Shown here: in pieces, positions 9,332-18,076 of the stretch
Layout: each line of letters begins with the position of its first letter
Numbering within the stretch: position 1 is the first letter of the stretch
NCBI GenBank assembly: GCA_963664945.1
Contig: OY761822.1
Coordinates: 5,084,001-5,148,000 of the forward strand
Origin: UBA6522 sp963664945
GTDB taxonomy: Bacteria; Pseudomonadota; Gammaproteobacteria; Steroidobacterales; Rariloculaceae
DNA length: 64,000 nucleotides
Reading direction: 5' to 3'
Position numbers and translations under genes: made by a program
The notes under the pieces: model-generated
Database searches by the model: none
What the model was told of the DNA's origin: nothing
The model's input: only the letters and a program-made list of their open reading frames with translations

Positions 9332-10518
9332 ACCAGCGCACCGTGACCGTACTCGCGGCCGCCCTGGTGGTCCTGGGGGCCGTGGCCCTGATCGCGCAGC
9401 ACGACCCCCGGCCACCGTCTCCCGGCGGCGGCCTGCTGTTGCCGGAGCTCGCCGACGACCTCGACGAGATCACGCGGGTGACGGTCGTGGGCGCCGGGTC
9501 GGAACCCGTCGCCACGCTTCAGCGCGGCGAGGACGGGGGCTGGTCGGTCGCGGAGAAGGACGGCTATCGCGCCGATGCGGCCAGGGTTCGCCATACCCTG
9601 ATCAGTCTGGCCGAGGCGCGCATCGTCGAATCCATGACGGCCAATCCGGACTTCTACGACCGCCTCGGCGTACAGGACGTCTCGGGCGAAGATGCCGGCG
9701 GCGTCGCGGTCACGCTGACGGGCGCCGAGTCCACGTTGGACGTCATTGTCGGAGACACCGAGGGCGCCTCGCGGCGCTACGTGCGTGTGGCCGATCAGGA
9801 CCAGAGCTTCCTCATCGACCGGGACCCGGAGGTGGGGGACGAAACCACGGATTGGCTGGCCACCGGGATACTGGCGGTCCCGGGGTCTCGAATGGCGTCC
9901 GTGACCGTGACGCATCCCGACGGTGAAGTTGTGAGCGTTTCCAAGGCCGGTCCCGACCAGTCCAATTTCGATGTCGAGGCCATGCCGGAGGGCCGGGAAC
10001 TACAGTACGCCAGCATCGCCAACGTCATGGGCAATGTGCTCTCCAACCTCAGCCTTCAGGATGTGGAGCCGCTGACCGACACGGACGTCCCGGTGACCGT
10101 CACCGAGTGGACCACCTTCGACGGTCTGGCGATCGCCGCCGAATCCTTCGAGCGCGACGACGAGCCCTGGGTGGCGTTTCGGGCCGAATTCCGGCCTCCG
10201 GCGGAGACGCCCGGCGAGGACTCTGAACCCGGCGCCGATGCGGACGCCGACTTGGATTCCGAGTCCGAGTCCGAACTGGAACCTGCTGCGGCGGATGGTG
10301 CGGACGATGCTTCAGGCGAGGCCGCCGAGGCGGCGGACGACGGCGACGAATCCGCGGACGAAGATGACGGCGTGGATGTGGCCGCCGAAGCGGCGGAACT
10401 CGACCGACGCCTCGCCGGCTGGCGCTACCGCATCGCCAGTTACCAGTTCGACCAGATGACGCGGCGCATGGACGACCTGCTGCGCGACCTGCCGGAGGAG
10501 CCGGACGCGGACGACTGA
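9328..10518 (+). CDS. DUF4340 domain protein, last gene of the Gld-type ABC operon
   Basis: This 396-residue protein starts at GTG 9328, overlapping the preceding stop by four bases. An N-terminal anchor (VTVLAAALVVLGAVALIAQ) is followed by DUF4340-type repeats: ITRVTVVGAG... WSVAEKDGYRADAARVRHTL, then VIVGDTEGASRRYVRV. Residues ~294-358 form a very acidic low-complexity insert (repeated D, E, S and A), and the protein ends in a short conserved segment (LAGWRYRIASYQFDQMTRRM). DUF4340 proteins regularly accompany GldG-like genes, and this pairing supports a four-component envelope system. The acidic insert resembles the linker of the preceding gene product. Function beyond that is unknown. Confidence 0.82.
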   Translation: MNQRTVTVLAAALVVLGAVALIAQHDPRPPSPGGGLLLPELADDLDEITRVTVVGAGSEPVATLQRGEDGGWSVAEKDGYRADAARVRHTLISLAEARIVESMTANPDFYDRLGVQDVSGEDAGGVAVTLTGAESTLDVIVGDTEGASRRYVRVADQDQSFLIDRDPEVGDETTDWLATGILAVPGSRMASVTVTHPDGEVVSVSKAGPDQSNFDVEAMPEGRELQYASIANVMGNVLSNLSLQDVEPLTDTDVPVTVTEWTTFDGLAIAAESFERDDEPWVAFRAEFRPPAETPGEDSEPGADADADLDSESESELEPAAADGADDASGEAAEAADDGDESADEDDGVDVAAEAAELDRRLAGWRYRIASYQFDQMTRRMDDLLRDLPEEPDADD

Positions 10519-10733
10519 CAGAAAACGTGCGTTCGGAAAAGAAATGAACACGGCCGCTCCCACGGCGCGATCGGACCGACGCCGCGAGCGTGCAAAACGC
10601 GTTAACGGGAATTTCTGGTTATTGAGTTAGGTAAGTTTGAACAAGATAAGATTATGCCAAAATGGAGATTTTTCCTGTCGTCGAACGCATGTTGCGGTCA
10701 GGACACAAGAATCAATCGCCAACCGCAAAAAAA

Positions 10734-10762
10734 TTGCAATTGTCACGCTAATTGAGCATATT
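10734..10762 (+). promoter_or_regulatory. Candidate sigma70-type promoter of the TonB-dependent receptor
   Basis: TTGCAA (10734-10739) is separated by 17 bases from CATATT (10757-10762), each matching 4 of 6 consensus positions. It lies in a conspicuously AT-rich stretch (about 10600-10800) between the GC-rich ABC operon and the receptor gene, about 50 bases before the start codon. Only sequence resemblance supports it. Confidence 0.35.
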
Positions 10763-10800
10763 TCCTTTTTGCAATTAGAAAATTCACCTAATTCATATGG

Positions 10801-10806
10801 AGGAGG
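10801..10806 (+). promoter_or_regulatory. Strong Shine-Dalgarno sequence AGGAGG deciding the start at 10814
   Basis: A perfect AGGAGG lies 7 bases before ATG 10814. This, together with the signal peptide that begins there, rules out the longer in-frame start at 10637. Confidence 0.8.
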
Positions 10807-10813
10807 TTTTGGC

Positions 10814-13800
10814 ATGAAATTCAACAGCTCTGTTGCGCGGTTATGGGTTATGTTTTGTGGCGTGCTGGTAATGGCATCCGGCACCACGCAAACCGCCTTG
10901 GCCCAGGTGGGGGGGGGCGCGCAGGCCCAGGTAATCGAAGAAGTGGTGGTAACGGGTACCCGGCTGAGGGATCCCAACGTCATCAGTTCTTCCCAGATCA
11001 CCACCGTCCAGGTCGAAGACATTTCGGACCGCGGCATCACCCGCGTCGAGGACTATCTGAACGATCTGCCGCAAATTTCGCCCGGTCAGGCCATCACGGC
11101 GTCAAACGGCGCCACGGGCACTTCGACGGTGAACGTTCGCAACCTCGGCTGTTCGCGGACCCTGGTGCTGATCAACGGTCAACGGTTGGCGCCCGGCACC
11201 ACCGGCGGAGGCAATTGCGCCGACCTCAATTCCGTGCCCACCCTGTTACTGGAGCGGGTCGAGGTGCTGACAGGCGGCGCATCCTCGGTATACGGTTCGG
11301 ACGCGGTGGGCGGCGTCGTCAACTTCATTCTCGACGATGATTTCGAGGGCTTCAAGGCCAACTACATGCGCAGCTTCTACCAGCACAACAACGACAACCG
11401 CAGACTCCGCGAGCTGGTGAGATCCTTCGATTACCAGGTGGCGGATGAAAACGTGACCACCGGCGAGACCGACAAGATCGCGGTCGCTTTCGGCGGTTCG
11501 ATATTCGATGGCCGCGGACATATCACCGGATTTCTCGAAAAAACCGATACGGCCCCGATCCTCCAGGGCGACTACGATATCTCCGCTTGCGCCCTCACCG
11601 GGGGTATGAGCGCCTGTGGCGGCTCATCCACCATTCCTCCGGGCCGGTGGGCGGACTTCGGCGGCTACAGCGCGGCCGGGTACGTCAACACGGCGGACCC
11701 ATCGGTCACGCGGCTCGATCTGAAAGTGCTGGGCGACGAATTCGTGCCCCGGGACGGACAGACCTTCAACTACAATCCGACCAACTTCTTCCAACGACCG
11801 GACAAGCGCTTGAACTCCGGGTTTTTTGGCAATTTCGAAATCACCGACAGTATCGAAGCCTATGCCAATGTCCGCACGATGCAAGCCGAATCCAGTGCGC
11901 AGATCGCGTATTCCGGCACATTCGGCAACATCACGGGCCTCCCATGCTACAACCCCCTGTTGTCCAAGCAGCAGTACGACACGGTCTGCGGCAACTGGGC
12001 CAGGATGGGCGGCGACCACGCGCCGGATTTCGCCAGCGCGGCGGAGGCGCTGGCCTACATCTCCTCTCTCGATCTTGCGGTGGGCGATGGCGACATCATC
12101 GGCTACAACGCACCCCTGTACTCGCTGAAGCGTAACGTCGAGGGCGGTCCGCGCCAGGATGTCACGACCTATGAGAACACGGTATCGATCTACGGGCTGC
12201 GTGGCGAAATCGCCAATGGCTGGACCTGGGACGCGTCCTACCAGTTGTCCGATGTCGATTACACCAGCGAATACCGCAACGACCTGTCGGTGATCTCGAT
12301 GAACCGGGCCATCGACCTGATCAACGTCAACGGAACGCCGACCTGCATCGCGGCGCTCACCGGTGTCGACACGGCCTGCATTCCTTACAATCTGTTTCAG
12401 GGGGGTATGCCCGGCGATGGCGGCATCCAGGGAGTGATCGACGGCGGCGCGGAATTGCAGCAGTACATCGCGAATTCAACATTTGTTCTCGGCAACGGGA
12501 AGCAGCGCATTTTCCAAGCGGTGGCTTCAGGCGAGGTACCGTTCAGCATACCCGGCGCCCCAAGCGTGATTTCGGTCGCATTCGGCATCGAGTCGAAGGA
12601 ACTGAGCACGGACTTTATTCCCGACCGGCCCAGCCGCACCGGCGACCGCTCCGGTTCCGGCGGCGCCACATTGCCGCTGGCCGGCGCATACGACGTCAGT
12701 GAGTATTTCGTCGAATTCGGTATCCCGGTGCTGGATAATTTCAGCATTGATGCGGGTTATCGCTTCGCGGACTACTCGACCGACAACACCACGGACGCTT
12801 ACAAGCTGGGCGCCTTCTGGCGCATTAATGACGACGTGGCATTGCGCGGCTCCTGGCAAACATCGATCCGTCACGCCAGCCTGCACGAGTTGTTCCGCGC
12901 GCAGGGATTCAACCTGGTGGACCTGCCCGACGACCCCTGCGGCCTGTCCATGTCCGCGAGCCAGTCGGCGTGCGCCAACACCGGGTTGGCCCCGAACTTT
13001 TATGGCACGGATTTGAAGTCGCCCGCGGATCAATACAACATTCTGGAAGGCGGCAGCATCGATGTGGAGCCGGAGGAAGCCGTGTCGTTCACGGCGGGCC
13101 TGGTGGCCACGCCCGCGCTCTTCGACGGCCTGACGCTGACCCTGGACTATTTCGACATCAACGTGGAGAAGGGTATCGACGAGATCCCCGCCGCCACCGC
13201 GCTTCAGAAGTGTCTGGATACCGGCATTCCGGCATTCTGCAGCCTGATCAACCGCAACCCGGTCAACGGTTCCCTGTGGCTGACCGGCGGCTACATCTCG
13301 GCCCAGACAACCAACCTCAGCGAGGAGAACATTGAAGGCGTCGACATCATTTTCGACTACGACCTCGAAACGCCGTTCGGTCCGTTGGAGATCAAGGGCG
13401 TATCCACGTACCTGTTGACATCGGACCTGGTGGAGCTGCCCGGCGAGGCGGCGCTCGAGTGCGCGGGCTTCTGGGGTACCTATTGCGGCAAGAATCCCCA
13501 GCCCAAATTCAGCGGCAACTACAAGGCCACCCTGTTGACCCCATACGACGTGCGGGTTTCTCTCGGTCTGCGGTACCTCGGCGGGACCGACGATCTGGGC
13601 TCCAACGGCATCGATTTCGGCTCGGAATACTATTGGGATCTGTCGGCGGAATGGAGTGCCACCGGAAACTACATCTTTACCGGAGGCATCAGCAACCTGT
13701 TCGATACGGACCCGCAAGTCAGCTCCGACGCCGGCACCGCGCCCGGCAACGGCAACACGTTCCCGGCATTCTTCGATGCGCTGGGGCGCTATGTGTTCGT

Positions 13801-13822
13801 CAATCTGGGCGTTAGCTTTTGA
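10814..13822 (+). CDS. TonB-dependent outer-membrane receptor
   Basis: The 1002-residue precursor has a signal peptide (RLWVMFCGVLVMASGTT... ending at ALA) and a TonB box-like EEVVVTGTRL directly after it. The plug domain contains NVRNLGCSRTLVLINGQR and VEVLTGGASSVYGSDAVGG. The long beta-barrel ends in the aromatic C-terminal signature YVFVNLGVSF needed for outer-membrane assembly. The plug sequence is of the type common in marine proteobacterial receptors for oligomeric or peptide nutrients, but the substrate cannot be read from sequence. No TonB/ExbBD genes are nearby. A clear intrinsic terminator follows at 13865-13893, so it may be transcribed mainly as a single gene. Confidence 0.92.
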   Translation: MKFNSSVARLWVMFCGVLVMASGTTQTALAQVGGGAQAQVIEEVVVTGTRLRDPNVISSSQITTVQVEDISDRGITRVEDYLNDLPQISPGQAITASNGATGTSTVNVRNLGCSRTLVLINGQRLAPGTTGGGNCADLNSVPTLLLERVEVLTGGASSVYGSDAVGGVVNFILDDDFEGFKANYMRSFYQHNNDNRRLRELVRSFDYQVADENVTTGETDKIAVAFGGSIFDGRGHITGFLEKTDTAPILQGDYDISACALTGGMSACGGSSTIPPGRWADFGGYSAAGYVNTADPSVTRLDLKVLGDEFVPRDGQTFNYNPTNFFQRPDKRLNSGFFGNFEITDSIEAYANVRTMQAESSAQIAYSGTFGNITGLPCYNPLLSKQQYDTVCGNWARMGGDHAPDFASAAEALAYISSLDLAVGDGDIIGYNAPLYSLKRNVEGGPRQDVTTYENTVSIYGLRGEIANGWTWDASYQLSDVDYTSEYRNDLSVISMNRAIDLINVNGTPTCIAALTGVDTACIPYNLFQGGMPGDGGIQGVIDGGAELQQYIANSTFVLGNGKQRIFQAVASGEVPFSIPGAPSVISVAFGIESKELSTDFIPDRPSRTGDRSGSGGATLPLAGAYDVSEYFVEFGIPVLDNFSIDAGYRFADYSTDNTTDAYKLGAFWRINDDVALRGSWQTSIRHASLHELFRAQGFNLVDLPDDPCGLSMSASQSACANTGLAPNFYGTDLKSPADQYNILEGGSIDVEPEEAVSFTAGLVATPALFDGLTLTLDYFDINVEKGIDEIPAATALQKCLDTGIPAFCSLINRNPVNGSLWLTGGYISAQTTNLSEENIEGVDIIFDYDLETPFGPLEIKGVSTYLLTSDLVELPGEAALECAGFWGTYCGKNPQPKFSGNYKATLLTPYDVRVSLGLRYLGGTDDLGSNGIDFGSEYYWDLSAEWSATGNYIFTGGISNLFDTDPQVSSDAGTAPGNGNTFPAFFDALGRYVFVNLGVSF

Positions 13823-14643
13823 GTACGGATTTACACCACAGAGCTTTCTTCAGACGAAAGCGGGAGGCCGGGATCCAGTTCCGGCCTTTTTTTGCATGGA
13901 CTCTGATGACCGCGGCCCTGTCTCAATCCGTATCCGCCGCCGACTGGAGCATCACCGAAGCGCACCTGTCCTACGGCAACCTGGATATCCCGACGTTCGC
14001 CGGCGGCGGCGATTCGGACCATTTCATCTACACGCTTCAGCACGCCAGCGGCTGGCGGTATGGCGACAATTTTTTCTTCATAGACTTCCTGGACGCCCGG
14101 AATCCGGGCTTCCAGGATTTCGACGTCTACGGCGAGTGGTATTCCAACTTCAGTCTCGGCAAGATCGCGGGAAGAGCCGTCGGCGGCGGCATCGTCTCGG
14201 ACATCGGCCTGATCTGGGGCTACAACTGGGCGTCTGACGCCGACGTGAAGAAGTACCTGCCGGGCGTTCGCCTGGTACTTGACCTGGGCGGTTTCGCGTT
14301 CGCCAACCTCGACTTCACCGCCTACATCGACGACAGCGAAGGCGCAGCGGCCGGCGGCGCGCCCAGGGAAGGCGACTCCTGGATGATCGACTTCAACTTT
14401 GCGCGCCCCTTTGCCATCGGCAATTCCAATTTCAGTATCGAAGGCCACATCGAATACATCGCCGGAAGGGACAACGAATTCGGCGGCTCGGTCGAGCCCT
14501 GGATTCTCGCCCAGCCGCAATTCCGCTGGAGCCCCAACGAGCACTTGTCCCTGGGATTCGAATACCAGTACTGGCTCAACAAACTCGGTGACGGCGCCAC
14601 GGACGAGAACACGGTGCAGGCGTTGCTGGTATGGAAGTTCTGA
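13819..14643 (+). CDS. Tsx/OmpK-like nucleoside-specific channel family protein
   Basis: This is a porin-like protein of up to 274 residues with alternating beta-strand pattern and a C-terminal aromatic end (ALLVWKF). Features resembling the Tsx/OmpK family include DWSITEAHLSYGN, FFIDFLDA and LGFEYQYWLN. In Enterobacteria Tsx is a nucleoside channel; substrate here is inferred only. The start is uncertain. TTG 13819 overlaps the receptor stop and gives a basic n-region plus hydrophobic core (FFAWTLMTAALSQSVSA) that makes a good signal peptide. The only in-frame ATG (13906) leaves the signal peptide short. However, the intrinsic terminator at 13865-13893 lies inside the TTG version, which argues that transcription of a long form would be attenuated. 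Confidence 0.72.
   Translation: MSTDLHHRAFFRRKREAGIQFRPFFAWTLMTAALSQSVSAADWSITEAHLSYGNLDIPTFAGGGDSDHFIYTLQHASGWRYGDNFFFIDFLDARNPGFQDFDVYGEWYSNFSLGKIAGRAVGGGIVSDIGLIWGYNWASDADVKKYLPGVRLVLDLGGFAFANLDFTAYIDDSEGAAAGGAPREGDSWMIDFNFARPFAIGNSNFSIEGHIEYIAGRDNEFGGSVEPWILAQPQFRWSPNEHLSLGFEYQYWLNKLGDGATDENTVQALLVWKF
13865..13893 (+). terminator. Intrinsic terminator of the TonB-dependent receptor
   Basis: The stem AGGCCGG (13865-13871), a 9-base loop and CCGGCCT (13881-13887) are followed by an uninterrupted T-run to 13893. This is a textbook Rho-independent terminator 43 bases after the receptor stop. It lies inside the longest possible reading frame of the next gene. Confidence 0.85.
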
Positions 14644-14661
14644 TCGACCGGCGGAAACGAC

Positions 14662-17025
14662 TTGACTCTTGATATCGGCCTGGTCCTGATCATTCTCGGC
14701 GGCTCGCTGGTACTTTTCGTCAGCGAAAAGGTTCGCATGGACGTCACCGCGCTCCTCGTCCTGGGGGCGCTGGCGGTCACCGGGCTGGTCACGCCCGAGG
14801 ATGCGGTGGCCGGGTTTGCCAACGGCGCGGTCATTGCCGTGTGGGCCATGTTCATCCTGAGCGACGGCCTGACGCGGACCGGAATCGCCAATGTCATCGG
14901 GCGCACCGTGCTCCGGTTCGCGGGCACCGGCCGGGGAACGATGACCGTGGCCATCATGCTGACGGCCGGCGTGCTATCGGCATTCATGAACAATATCGGC
15001 GTGGCCGCGTTGATGCTGCCGGTGGTCATCGAGATCGCCCGGCGAACCAGGATTCCGGCCTCGAAACTGCTCATGCCGCTGGCCTACGGCTGCCTGCTCG
15101 GCGGGTTGACGACGATGATCGGCACACCGCCCAACCTGTTGATCAGCGGCGCGCTGCAGCAGGCGGGGGAAACATCCTTCGGGCTGTTCGATTTCACGCC
15201 CATCGGCGGGGGCGTGCTGGTCGCCGGGACACTGTTCATCGCGCTGCTCGGCCGCCACCTGCTGCCGAGCATCAAGCCCGAGGAAGAAACCCAGAGGCGC
15301 AGCCAGCGCAACCTGCGAACCCAGTACGGGCTGCATTCCAGGGCATTCGAGATGCGCGTGCCCCCCGATTCCATCCTGGTCGGCAAAACCCTGGCGCAGA
15401 GCCGCATCGGCGCCGCCGCCGGATTGATCGTCATCGCCCGGGAACAGGGCAACAAGACCGAACTCATGCCGTCGCGCCAGACCGTGCTGAAGGGCGGCGA
15501 CAAGCTCGTGGTGCAGGGACGGCTGGACCGGTTTCGCGAGTTTCAGCGCTGGAGCGAACTCATCATCGAGCGGGAGGCGCCGGTTCTGCAGGGACTGATG
15601 GAAGGCCAGGTCAAGCTGATGGAGGTGGTGGTCGAGGAAGGCTCGCCCCTGGCCGGCGATCTCCTGCACCACTCGGAGTTCCGCAAGACTTATGGCGCGA
15701 ATGTTCTCGCCATCCGCCGCGGGCCGCTGGTGCGCCGATCCAATCTGGCCAATGTGCCGCTGCGGCCGGCGGATACGCTGCTCCTGCAGACCAGGCCGGA
15801 AATCGCGCTTGAGCTTGAACATTCGCCGGACTTCGCCCACTGCCGGGAGGTCGACGAAGACAGGTTGCGCGACACCTATCAGCTCCAGGACTACATTTTC
15901 GTGGTGCGCGTGCCACCGCAATCCCAGCTCTCGGGCGACACGCTCGAGCGCAGCCGGCTCGGCGATGCGTTCGACTTCCGCTTGCTGGCGCTGTTCCGCG
16001 AGGGCGAGATGAGAATCATGCCGGAGCCGGACCAACCGCTCAGGGGCGGAGACGTACTTCTCATCCAGGGGCGCAGGCAGGATCTCGATGTGCTGCGGGG
16101 TCTGCAGGAACTGGAAGTCCAGCGGGGTGGACACACGCATCTGAATGCCTTCGAGTCGGACAGGCTCAGCCTCATGGAGGCCACGCTGGAACCCCGCTCC
16201 GGCCTGGCGGGACGGCCACTCACCGAAATCAATTTCCGCGACACGTATGGCCTGGAACTGGTTGCCGTGTGGCGCCACGGTGAGGCCATCCGCTCCAATC
16301 TGGACCAGCTGCATCTGGAACTCGGCGACGCCCTGCTGGTGCTTGGCCCCCGGGAGCGGTTGATCGTGCTGGAGCGTGACCCGGAATTCATCATTTTGAC
16401 CCCGGTGACCCAACGGGCGCTGGACACCCGGCGCGCGCCGTTGGCCGCGGGCATCATGCTGGGCGTGGTGATCAGCGTGCTGGCCGGATGGTTGCCGATC
16501 TACATCGCGGCCGTGATCGGCGCCACGCTCATGGTGCTCAGCCAATGCCTGACCATGGAGGATGCCTATCGCGCCATCGACTGGCGGGCGATCTTCCTGA
16601 TCGCCGGGATGCTGCCCCTGGGAACGGCCATGCAGGAGAGCGGCGCGGCGCAGTATCTCGCCCAGTTGACCATGCAGTACGCCGGTCCGCTGGGTCCCTG
16701 GTGGGTCATCGGCGGCCTGTACGCGATTACCGCGGCCGGCACCATGATCATTCCCACGGCCGCGCTCGTGGTGCTCATGTCTCCGATCGTGCTCTCCGCG
16801 TCCGCCGACCTGGGTATCGCGCCCCAGACGGCGATGATGGCGGTTGCGCTGGCGGCTTCAGCCAGTTTCACGAGCCCGATCTCTCACCCGGCAAACCTTC
16901 TGGTCATGGGTCCCGGAGGGTATCGGTTCGGGGATTACCTCAGGCTGGGGCTGCCGTTGACGGTGGTGGTGTTCATCACGGTCATGGTGCTGCTGCCGCT
17001 GTTCTGGCCGTTGACGCCGGTGTAG
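14662..17025 (+). CDS. SLC13/DASS-type transporter with four internal RCK_C (TrkA-C) domains
   Basis: The 787-residue protein starts at TTG 14662. The N-terminal membrane half contains ALMLPVVIEIARRTRIPASK and the substrate-motif-like GGLTTMIGTPPNLLISG. A central cytoplasmic part of ~380 residues holds four successive RCK_C-like modules, around residues 220-300, 310-395, 405-485 and 495-575. Each has the GxxLxxxxxRxxxGxxVxAxxR pattern ending in a D-xLLxQGxxxxL strand. The C-terminal membrane half contains a second signature (SASFTSPISHPANLLVMGPGGY). Relatives transport anions such as sulfate or dicarboxylates; the RCK_C modules suggest ligand control. Two such domains are usual in bacterial relatives, so four is on the high side. 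Confidence 0.88.
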   Translation: MTLDIGLVLIILGGSLVLFVSEKVRMDVTALLVLGALAVTGLVTPEDAVAGFANGAVIAVWAMFILSDGLTRTGIANVIGRTVLRFAGTGRGTMTVAIMLTAGVLSAFMNNIGVAALMLPVVIEIARRTRIPASKLLMPLAYGCLLGGLTTMIGTPPNLLISGALQQAGETSFGLFDFTPIGGGVLVAGTLFIALLGRHLLPSIKPEEETQRRSQRNLRTQYGLHSRAFEMRVPPDSILVGKTLAQSRIGAAAGLIVIAREQGNKTELMPSRQTVLKGGDKLVVQGRLDRFREFQRWSELIIEREAPVLQGLMEGQVKLMEVVVEEGSPLAGDLLHHSEFRKTYGANVLAIRRGPLVRRSNLANVPLRPADTLLLQTRPEIALELEHSPDFAHCREVDEDRLRDTYQLQDYIFVVRVPPQSQLSGDTLERSRLGDAFDFRLLALFREGEMRIMPEPDQPLRGGDVLLIQGRRQDLDVLRGLQELEVQRGGHTHLNAFESDRLSLMEATLEPRSGLAGRPLTEINFRDTYGLELVAVWRHGEAIRSNLDQLHLELGDALLVLGPRERLIVLERDPEFIILTPVTQRALDTRRAPLAAGIMLGVVISVLAGWLPIYIAAVIGATLMVLSQCLTMEDAYRAIDWRAIFLIAGMLPLGTAMQESGAAQYLAQLTMQYAGPLGPWWVIGGLYAITAAGTMIIPTAALVVLMSPIVLSASADLGIAPQTAMMAVALAASASFTSPISHPANLLVMGPGGYRFGDYLRLGLPLTVVVFITVMVLLPLFWPLTPV

Positions 17026-17062
17026 GGGCAATTCCCGGCCCTGCGGATTACGCGGTCGCGGG

Positions 17063-17809
17063 TCAGCCGGTTTCGCCGCCCAGGCCGGTCATGGTGGCGA
17101 TGATCTCCCGCAGGACCTGTTCGACCAGTTTCCCGTCGGTGCCGCGTACCACCAGGTTGGCGCCGAAGCGGCGCTCCCCCCGGCGTTCCCGGAAGAAGGG
17201 ATAGCTGCCGATCTCCACCTGGGGGTACTTGCGGGAGATCGCCTGCAGGGGCGCGGCCAGTTCGCCTTCCGGAAGGTGGACGTCAACGTTTCGGGAATGA
17301 ATGGGCGCGCCGCCGTCCAATTGCCCGTCGAGCGTCGAGAACATCCCTCGGGCCACGGCCGGGATGCCCGCCATGACGAAAACGTTCTCCACCCGGAATC
17401 CCGGCACGCCGCTGAGAGGGTTGTCGATCAGGCTGGCCCCTTCCGGGACGTGCGCCATCTTCAGGCGCGCGGCATTGAGTTCGAGCCCTCGCCGCCGCAG
17501 ACGTTCGACCGCTTCCCCGTGGAGCACCAGGTCCCGCCCGAACGCCTCCCCGATGCACTCGGCGGTGATGTCGTCGTGGGTGGGCCCGATCCCCCCGGTT
17601 GTAAACACGTAGGTGTACGCCGCGCGGCACTCGTTCACCGCGGCGACGATGGCGGCCCTGTCGTCCCTCAGCACGCGGGCTTCAACCAGCGCGATGCCCT
17701 TGCCCGCCAGCTCGGTCCCGAGGAATTGAAGGTTGGCGTCCCGGGTCTTGCCCGACAGGATCTCGTTGCCGATGATCAGCGCGCACGCGGTTGTGGCCTT
17801 GCTGTCCAT
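17063..17809 (-). CDS. CinA-like MoCF/competence-damage domain protein
   Basis: The 248-residue protein is a MoCF-biosynthesis (MoaB/Mog-like) domain, as found at the N-terminus of CinA: ALIIGNEILSGKTRDAN at the start and the binding loop TTGGIGPTHDDITAE. The C-terminal nicotinamide-nucleotide deamidase domain of full CinA is absent; the protein ends with a short domain (VEIGSYPFFRERRG...). ATG 17809 was chosen because upstream in-frame sequence is low-complexity and lacks family similarity. It is convergent with the transporter gene, and divergent from ppk2 across a 267-base gap. Stand-alone proteins of this type are often annotated competence/damage-inducible protein A; in vivo role unclear. 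Confidence 0.85.
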   Translation of the reverse strand: MDSKATTACALIIGNEILSGKTRDANLQFLGTELAGKGIALVEARVLRDDRAAIVAAVNECRAAYTYVFTTGGIGPTHDDITAECIGEAFGRDLVLHGEAVERLRRRGLELNAARLKMAHVPEGASLIDNPLSGVPGFRVENVFVMAGIPAVARGMFSTLDGQLDGGAPIHSRNVDVHLPEGELAAPLQAISRKYPQVEIGSYPFFRERRGERRFGANLVVRGTDGKLVEQVLREIIATMTGLGGETG

Positions 17810-17916
17810 TTCCGGATATGAATGTTGTCGATGACCTCCCCGGCCGATCCGACCGGTCGAGCGAATCCTACACCATGTTGGGCAGCGCGTTCCTGACGGC
17901 CCCCCGCGATGGGCCG

Positions 17917-17998
17917 CGCGCGCCCGGGGCGCATCGCCTTGGTAAAGCCGTCCCGCATCAAGCCACTCGGGGCCCATCCGCGCGCCCGGGGCGCATCG
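17917..17998. repeat. 20-bp direct repeat pair between cinA-like and ppk2 genes
   Basis: The sequence CGCGCGCCCGGGGCGCATCG occurs at 17917-17936 and again at 17979-17998 in the divergent intergenic region. It could be a regulatory site or a small duplication. Confidence 0.5.
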
Positions 17999-18076
17999 GC
18001 CGAATGGCGGGCCAAGTGTCGGAGGGGAGTCAGATGGGATATTATCTTCCATCCGGAATCTGCGAGATACTCACAA

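Noticed and set aside
14974..16545. 523-codon minus-strand frame opposite the SLC13-type transporter
   Set aside because: Antisense shadow; His/Gln/Arg-rich and motif-free.
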